The notes beneath the pieces are model-generated. The model made no database searches, was not told the DNA's origin, and worked only from the letters and a program-made list of their open reading frames with translations. A program made the position numbers and the translations under genes. From Priapulus caudatus (Eukaryota > Priapulida > Priapulimorpha > Priapulimorphida > Priapulidae), in assembly GCF_000485595.1 (NCBI RefSeq), contig NW_014577770.1, positions 104,702 through 138,830 of the forward strand: a DNA stretch of 34,129 bases, read 5' to 3'. Of this stretch, positions 31,201 through 34,129 are shown one piece after another. The first letter of the stretch is position 1. Every line of letters begins with the position of its first letter.

Positions 31201-33579
31201 CAAACCCTAATTAAGTATCATTAGATAAAATTATATAGTTTAAAAATAGCAGAATCAGGCCTTGCGCTTTAAAAGTATCAAGACAGTTGGGAATATTTCT
31301 CTTGACATATTCTACTGAACTGATTTATGACTCCCACTATATACACAAGTCTCAAACATTTTCTTTCTACACAATAAACATTTTTCTATACTTATATATG
31401 CTTCGTGAATTTTAAGGGTTTTCAATATGTAAGCAATAGAATCATCTATTTTAGACCACCTTCATCAACCTTTAAACTGCAAATATACTGTAATCATATT
31501 TCATATGAGTGTATATACTATATCTCACACGTCACATTTGTTCATAGACTGATAGTATTCTTCTGGGGCACATACATGCAGCTATTTTGCTACATTAAAA
31601 TTAACCACTTCACAAACCTTGAGTTTGATTTGAGCAGAACCCTTATAAGGGCACTTTGCAGGAAATAAATAATCGTGCTGAGCATATCAACTAATATGGC
31701 TACATATTAATTAGGAGCACAGCTTTTAACTGTGATGAAGCAAAACAATGAATGACAAAGTTGCTGAATCTTGCTGAAGTCTTGAACTTTAACAGCCAGA
31801 CAGAACAAGTCTAACAGCAAGGGTTTATCGAACCATTGTGAATAAAAATAAAATAGCTGCATGCCAATACTATATGTCCTATAAGTCATATATGTCCTTT
31901 ATATAAGTCAGTATGCCCTATATATCCTACATTAAAATGTAAGTCCTCTTTGTCTAGACATTCAATGATTAATTTCTCACATGGAGTCACTTTTATGTGA
32001 GAGATGGTGCGAGAGAATGATCACTAGTCTCGAAAAGCAAGGCCTGCCGTATACGTATATTAATTTATACATGTCTCCCTGATATTCCTACTGGACACAC
32101 ATTTCCAAGAGCTCTCTCTAGAACCGCGGTCAATAAAAGCATAGAGAGTGTGTGGTATCCAGCTCCCTTCTGTAGCATCTCGAAGCAGTCCACTATAACC
32201 TGTAAAGATGCATGGAAAATCCAGCTTTTCAATTTAGGGGAAAGAGACTGACAACAGTATTTTGGTGACAATTAATGCTACTTGAGAAATGGGCTGATTA
32301 TAATAGAATCTTTATGGGGGAGGGGAGCCTGACATGTGCACGCTTAGACTTGGGTGGCATCAAATGCTTAGCAATACCAGCCATCGATGGCTTGTGGTAG
32401 AGATATGAAAATTATAGGGCTCATGAAGACATGCACATTTAAATCACACATCTACACGTCAGTACCACTTCCTGCTACTACTAATAATTGATCAGGAATT
32501 GCCCTGGAATAATTGCTGAAGAGATTCTTCTTTTTCGAGCATCACACCAACCTCAGGCTGGCCTGTCCAACCAAGCTTGCTCATGTGGCTCATCCGAAAT
32601 ACACTGGGTGACATGGCAGTGAGAACCTGCTCACTGCACTCCATCACAGGAACAAGCTTCTGCACAATGCTGCTGTGCTTCTCGAATCCCATGGTTTCTA
32701 CTGGGATGTCTATAATAGAGGGCTTTCTCTGTACGAGAGTAACTTACACAAGGCAAAACAAAGGCATAACTAGATAGATACTGTAGGATCTAGATAAAGC
32801 ATAAATTCTGTTTCTATGCATCGTGGATACCCTCGCACAGTGCTAGCATGATATTACACTGGCATCATGTTTCTGCCACATTTTGGATATAGATCGATTT
32901 TAATTTCTAACATTTCCAGAAAACATAAATGATAAACTTTTGCCATAGTAAAATGATTCTATGTTAGGTTCCGATGTTAGTCGAAACATTATTAAACCTT
33001 GCATCTATTGGCTCTTATGATTGTTATATTTGTTATAGTTTACAAGTTGTTGATGATAGTTAGTTATATATTATCCTTACAATTTATTCTGGCAGGTAAA
33101 TGATACATAACCTCATATTTATCAAATAAATATTTACAAGATAACGCCTTTTAAACCGTTTGTCTAATTATATAGTAAATAATGCTTTAGTTACATGTAC
33201 TTTACTTACCTCCAATAAGCCGATAAATAGCATCCCAGTTTATTATGTTCTGACATATTACATGGTTGAGGTGATCACTGCTCTCTATAGGTAAACTGTT
33301 GCAAGTGGCCTTCTGCCAATCTGTACCATCTTCTTCTCCGTTGACTATAGAACCTCTTTCTAATTTATATATATCGCACTCACAGCAATAGTAAAAGTTG
33401 TAATTCTGCTCGTCGTTGCTACCACTAGGCACTAAATATCTCTGCAAACTGAATGAAAGCCCTGATCTGGTACCACTATCATTTAATAACTGGGAGACTG
33501 GTGGAGAGAGGAACGTCTCTTTATCGGGCAAAGCTAAGTTATGTAGATCACTTGCACTTGCAACCTTGTCACATGTCAT
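16688..33579 (-). CDS. ERMARD: ERMARD (C6orf70) orthologue, DUF4209 protein, 15 coding exons
   Basis: The whole gene spans 15 coding exons, each listed separately. The assembled product is about 735 residues, against about 678 for the human protein as I recall it; the extra length is mostly N-terminal. Key matches to vertebrate ERMARD are LERALGN (exon 3), [12 protein letters not shown] (exon 5), PYWELAL (exon 7), [13 protein letters not shown] (exon 10), FHP (exon 11) and LRSRQR (exon 15). RNITWH and RDKLSH both fit the HEPN R-x4-H signature, so a two-domain HEPN, RNase-like fold is inferred. A hydrophobic stretch in exon 15 fits the C-terminal membrane region of the family. In humans ERMARD is linked to periventricular nodular heterotopia; its biochemical role is poorly defined. 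All exon phases agree, except for a one-base frame break in exon 7. Similarity was judged from memory, but the chain of equal-length alignments makes the identification strong. Confidence 0.9.
17036..17375. repeat. 21-bp minisatellite in ERMARD intron 14
   Basis: Around sixteen units of GACACTAGTAAGGAACACGAA with variants (ATAAAAA for CACGAAG, GCTAGT for ACTAGT). On the plus strand it would encode a KEHEDTS heptad, but several units carry in-frame TAA, so coding use is unlikely. It starts about 15 bases upstream of the exon 15 acceptor. Confidence 0.9.
17376..18210. other. ERMARD intron 14, unique part
   Basis: An AT-rich intron with no recognised element. The plus-strand frame leaving the minisatellite ([20 protein letters not shown]) ends at a GTAAGT near 17431, which may be coincidence. 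Confidence 0.5.
18211..18384 (-). CDS. ERMARD: ERMARD exon 14
   Basis: The exon is 174 bases, phase 2 in and phase 2 out, with acceptor TGTCTGTAG and donor CTCAG|GTAATT. It encodes [16 protein letters not shown] then [20 protein letters not shown] and on to [19 protein letters not shown] aligns over equal length with TLFCPRIVLEVLVVLR of the vertebrate protein. Confidence 0.85.
19048..19176 (-). CDS. ERMARD: ERMARD exon 13 (poorly conserved)
   Basis: The exon is 129 bases, phase 2 in and phase 2 out, with acceptor ATTTTGCAG and donor GGATAA|GTAGGT. In the chain frame it reads [20 protein letters not shown] and on to FCDGGLD. Residue similarity to vertebrates is weak. It is supported by fitting both neighbours' phases and by bringing this stretch to the expected length. 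Another frame of the same interval is also open but does not fit exon 14. Confidence 0.6.
19373..19408 (+). mobile_element. 3' tail of a truncated non-LTR retroelement
   Basis: GTGCAATAAAATTTATTTGAATTTGAATTTGAATTTG combines a poly-A signal with short tandem TTTGAA units, the typical tail of several LINE and LINE-dependent SINE families. It lies in intron 12. The 5' limit cannot be set, and no reverse transcriptase reading is present. Confidence 0.45.
19806..19864 (-). CDS. ERMARD: ERMARD exon 12 (short)
   Basis: The exon is 59 bases, phase 0 in and phase 2 out, with acceptor ACTTCATAG and donor CCG|GTATGA. It encodes [19 protein letters not shown], matching the spacing of C, W and P in vertebrate VLSCEESIRVWALLPFPEE. 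Its place between exons 11 and 13 and its phases support it. Confidence 0.75.
20282..20362 (-). CDS. ERMARD: ERMARD exon 11
   Basis: There are 27 codons between acceptor CACTATTAG and donor CGACAG|GTAATC, phase 0 on both sides. It encodes [20 protein letters not shown] then RSALVRQ. This aligns without gaps to the vertebrate segment containing LAEGYSSRCHPVFQLKKQ. The exon includes the TATA-like string GCTATAAAAGG, which here is simply coding (AIKG). Confidence 0.85.
21184..21822. mobile_element. Short inverted-repeat element (MITE-like)
   Basis: The left end ACTCCCGGCCCCCCACTC and the inverted right end AGTCCCGGCCCCTCCACTC match, and both continue to a related GCATGCGCGTTC / GCATATGCTCGTTC segment. 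Flanks are TATA-rich (possible TATA duplication). The interior has several A/G-rich GGGGGTG phrases and a 59-bp tandem duplication. No coding capacity; superfamily not assigned. Confidence 0.65.
21604..21721. repeat. 59-bp perfect tandem duplication
   Basis: Two identical copies in a row (21604-21662 and 21663-21721), starting GTTCCGGATTTAGGGGGGTC. The absence of differences implies a recent duplication or an assembly stutter. Confidence 0.9.
22267..22294. repeat. (AAT)n microsatellite
   Basis: About nine AAT units. Confidence 0.9.
22518..22808 (-). pseudogene. Unidentified open frame inside intron 10
   Basis: A 96-codon frame with normal composition ([52 protein letters not shown]). The neighbouring frame (22699-22908) is also protein-like ([19 protein letters not shown]), suggesting one coding sequence broken by a frameshift. 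The C-terminal part vaguely recalls the end of a retroelement integrase, but I would not assign it. Confidence 0.25.
22817..23047 (-). repeat. Dispersed hairpin repeat G, copy 2
   Basis: Reverse-oriented relative of 10583-10810. Shared landmarks in reverse complement are TGTGTCCC, the hairpin, ACTGTCGTAGGACGTT, CAACACCTCCTTTCGGCAAC and CCGTCTCATCTGG. The stem here is far more perfect than in copy 1. Confidence 0.8.
22949..23013. repeat. Perfect 26-bp hairpin, 13-base loop
   Basis: Arms 22949-22974 and 22988-23013 are exact reverse complements (inner part CTATGGATCCGTGCGCC), with loop AAATGTATAGGTC. It belongs to repeat G copy 2. Confidence 0.95.
23850..24030. repeat. Palindromic AACTCTGAGTTA element (MITE-like)
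   Basis: Contains GGTTCCACAGTCGTGGATTAA at the left and a similar TTTCATAAACATGGATTAA near 23944, with several copies of TAACTCTGAGTTA between and after. Such nested self-complementary units are typical of small inverted-repeat transposons. Exact ends are unclear. Confidence 0.55.
24057..24188. repeat. 11-bp minisatellite (ATGATAGACGC)
   Basis: About twelve units of ATGATAGACGC with CGATAGACGC and CTTGATAGACGC variants and occasional 7-bp short units, so a higher-order pattern is visible. Tyr/His/Ser-rich open frames on the minus strand come from the repeat. Confidence 0.95.
24473..24720. repeat. Dispersed sequence H, with small hairpins
   Basis: Includes AGCTCTAG...CTAGAGCT and CTCGTAGAAACTACGAG hairpins. 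A section around 24590-24660 is related in reverse to 9243-9290 (TAACTTCAGTGTAGC, GGGTACCAGTCTA) and to 21520-21550 (GACAGTTCCACACGCTACAC). Confidence 0.45.
25961..26131 (-). CDS. ERMARD: ERMARD exon 10 (second R-x4-H motif)
   Basis: There are 57 codons after the acceptor AATGTCATAG, starting [12 protein letters not shown] and then [30 protein letters not shown] is the best conserved block of the family, and R-D-K-L-S-H is the second HEPN-type R-x4-H motif. It ends ...SDAPLRT at ACG|GTGAGT, phase 0. The following intron, 5.6 kb, is the longest. Confidence 0.95.
26178..26240. repeat. TATC/GT/GCGT microsatellite in intron 9
   Basis: A short compound run: (TATC)n, (TG)n, (TGCG)n. Confidence 0.9.
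26392..26490 (-). CDS. ERMARD: ERMARD exon 9
   Basis: There are 33 codons after the acceptor TTATTGCAG, reading [20 protein letters not shown] and ending GESYM at ATG|GTAACA, phase 0. It corresponds to ALYTTFDQIL--HLNDGK and the GEPAM region of vertebrate ERMARD. Confidence 0.92.
26950..27056. repeat. Tandem TAATACATAA / TTGTACATAA repeats
   Basis: Short alternating units of ACATAATAAT and ACATAATTGT, bounded on both sides by TACATATAATATGGC. Confidence 0.85.
27192..27199. repeat. Left target-site duplication, CTATGGAT
   Basis: An 8-bp direct repeat immediately left of the CAGTGTTGTAG terminus. The identical CTATGGAT at 28797-28804 immediately follows the right terminus. Confidence 0.9.
27719..28395. 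repeat. 30-bp ACGC/ACGTGTACGTGCACA minisatellite
   Basis: Alternates (CACG)n with ACGTGTACGTGCACACG. At the right end the motif recurs at 28234, 28264, 28294 and 28324, an exact 30-bp period. Cys/Arg/Thr/His-rich frames on both strands are repeat artefacts. Confidence 0.95.
28566..28640. repeat. TTTTTCCC-rich pyrimidine tract
   Basis: Repeated CCCTTTTT/CTGATTTTT units within the hAT-type element, next to its right GGACTC array. Confidence 0.85.
29284..29386 (-). CDS. ERMARD: ERMARD exon 8, GC splice donor
   Basis: The exon is 103 bases after the acceptor GGATTACAG. It encodes [20 protein letters not shown] then ...ERMLTAE, matching ALLLTQLETGLRNVF and LLTAE of the family. It ends GAG|GCAAGT, a textbook GC-type donor; joining it to exon 9 gives [12 protein letters not shown], the same length as vertebrate TAESTALYTTFD. 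Confidence 0.92.
29558..29679 (-). CDS. ERMARD: ERMARD exon 7, with apparent +1 frame break
   Basis: The acceptor is ATGTTTGCAG and the donor GGAAG|GTAAGG. The 5' part, in the frame inherited from exon 6, reads [13 protein letters not shown]. The 3' part is conserved ([19 protein letters not shown], compare vertebrate LPYWEVAL) but lies one base out of frame. The break falls in a run of five A on the minus strand (29640-29644). Four A would restore one frame and give the phase-2 exit that exon 8 needs. As written the frame meets TAA a few codons on. It is either a consensus error or a disabling allele. Confidence 0.8.
30065..30186 (-). CDS. ERMARD: ERMARD exon 6
   Basis: The exon is 122 bases, beginning with the G that completes AG|G (Arg) after the acceptor ATAACTAG. 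It reads [17 protein letters not shown], a hydrophobic helix equivalent to the MMILLTAGLGQLL segment of the family, then [12 protein letters not shown]. It ends in phase 1 at CCCAG|GTAA. Confidence 0.85.
30675..30772 (-). CDS. ERMARD: ERMARD exon 5 (first R-x4-H motif)
   Basis: The exon is 98 bases, phase 0 in and phase 2 out. It encodes [18 protein letters not shown] followed by [20 protein letters not shown] fits the R-x4-H signature of HEPN domains, and the segment is the counterpart of LNLRNVLWHGF in vertebrate ERMARD. The acceptor is TTTCTAG and the donor is TTGAG|GTTCGC. Confidence 0.92.
31025..31114 (-). CDS. ERMARD: ERMARD exon 4
   Basis: There are 30 codons after a strong acceptor (TTGTTTTCAG), starting [17 protein letters not shown]. 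This matches the family segment VFLL-G--CPFLL-DLL. It ends ...HTFGQFQ at CAG|GTACTT, phase 0. Confidence 0.9.
32101..32199 (-). CDS. ERMARD: ERMARD exon 3 (LERALGN)
   Basis: There are 33 codons after the acceptor CATCTTTACAG. The exon ends ...[13 protein letters not shown], matching the family signature LERALGD. The donor AAT|GTGTGT is weak but gives a phase-0 join so that LERALGN continues into VYLLRG, as in vertebrate LERALGD-VFLL. A second potential donor nine bases downstream would insert VCP and spoil the alignment. Confidence 0.88.
32552..32709 (-). CDS. ERMARD: ERMARD exon 2
   Basis: The acceptor CTATTATAG precedes AC ATC, which completes the split Asp codon from exon 1. The reading is [12 protein letters not shown]... 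and ends ...LGWTGQPE, in the place of the vertebrate W-T-x-x-P-E segment. I chose the donor GAG|GTTGGT because the phase-0 join to exon 3 then aligns to the family with only one residue of length difference. The frame stays open to 32495, but no GT donor is seen there. Confidence 0.8.
33210..33579 (-). CDS. ERMARD: ERMARD exon 1 (start codon)
   Basis: The ATG at 33579 has an in-frame TAA 9 bases upstream, which fixes the start of the open frame. The exon encodes 123 residues beginning MTCDK and ends in phase 1 at a consensus donor (GGAG|GTAAGT). Early residues [16 protein letters not shown] resemble the N-terminal LSPSV region of vertebrate ERMARD, but this part is longer and poorly conserved. 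A Cys/Tyr-rich patch (YYCCEC) lies near residue 65. A non-coding 5' exon further upstream cannot be excluded. Confidence 0.8.
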
Positions 33580-33960
33580 TATTCGTTAGATAATTCAATC
33601 CAATTGAGTTTGAAGCAAAACTCCCCAAAAGTACTTTTTCCCAGTCGCCGAGTATGGCATAAGTTAATGTGGTTCAGGCTTATCAATTTATCAAGTGTCA
33701 AGGAACCGTTTCCTATCGTGTTAAATTGAACGACTTGTATATTCGCCTAGTACTGCATACGCGAATCCTACTTCTATTTAACTTCTATTTTACTGTTCTT
33801 ATCAACGAGAGTGTTAATCTAAACGTAACCTGGCAATTTGTTGATGTTATGGTTAGTATTAGTAATGTAATAATATAATAAGCCACTTTCAACTGGGGGC
33901 TGACATATTGAAAAGTAACTACCCCGCCCCCTGTTGCCGGAATTAGTGATCATCATCAAC
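33580..33960. other. Upstream region of ERMARD, no clear promoter motif
   Basis: AT-rich sequence just 5' of the ERMARD start (minus strand). No TATA box or CpG cluster is evident, and no plus-strand gene is recognised. Confidence 0.4.
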
Positions 33961-34129
33961 TTCCATAGAGATATCTATGGATATGTCGGATATAGGTATT
34001 AGCAGGAGTAGATAATAGGGAATTATCTACTCCCTATTATCTACACTATCTACCCTATTACCCTATTATTCCATAGAGATATCTATGGATATGGGTATTA
34101 GCAGGAGTAGATAATAGGGAATTATCTAC
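33961..34129. repeat. 108-bp tandem unit with internal palindromes, cut by window end
   Basis: TTCCATAGAGATATCTATGG starts copy 1 at 33961 and copy 2 at 34069. Each copy includes GTAGATAATAGGGA followed by ATTATCTAC. Copy 1 continues to TCCCTATTATCTAC, completing a strong hairpin, while the window ends inside copy 2. Confidence 0.85.

Noticed and set aside
32495-32551. Extension of ERMARD exon 2 to the end of its open frame
   Set aside because: No GT or good GC donor is present there, and joining at 32552 gives a near gap-free alignment into exon 3.

Overview
This is animal genomic DNA, not bacterial. Genes are split into short exons with GT-AG boundaries, introns and spacers are AT-rich, and there are many microsatellites, minisatellites and short terminal-inverted-repeat elements. 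TTAGGG-like tracts and several dispersed sequences of a kind I associate with marine invertebrate genomes suggest an invertebrate metazoan. I cannot name the phylum.

Right half (16.7-33.6 kb): one complete gene on the minus strand, which I identify as the orthologue of ERMARD (C6orf70; ER membrane-associated RNA degradation protein, DUF4209). I traced 15 coding exons from an ATG at 33579 to a stop at 16688-16690. Splice phases agree at every junction, and the product would be about 735 residues. It carries two HEPN-type R-x4-H motifs (exons 5 and 10) and a hydrophobic segment near the C-terminus. Two oddities stand out: intron 8 is a GC-AG intron, and exon 7 holds an apparent one-base insertion in an A5 run that breaks the frame. 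Introns hold a hAT-type non-autonomous transposon with a perfect 8-bp target duplication (27200-28796), a second inverted-repeat element (21184-21822), a dispersed hairpin repeat (22817-23047) and several minisatellites.

Left half (1-15.6 kb): mainly repeats in a mosaic of inverted duplications. A block of about 2.4 kb (2370-4802) returns inverted at 6744-8838. A second block (900-1560) returns inverted at 5553-6185. A 36-bp CAA/CAG minisatellite (1565-2110, 5412-5552, 6690-6745, 11100-11310) sits at most junctions, and degenerate TTAGGG repeats form one end of the large arms. A GT/GA-rich block at 14.6-15.5 kb is bracketed by inverted arrays of a short motif (13731-13853 and 15519-15567). 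I found no secure gene in this half, only candidate exons (near 9165 and 15.7-16.6 kb) and decayed coding remnants.

There are no operons, CRISPR arrays, rRNA genes or convincing tRNA genes. Most long open frames are translations of microsatellites. ERMARD similarity was judged from memory of the vertebrate protein, not from a search.
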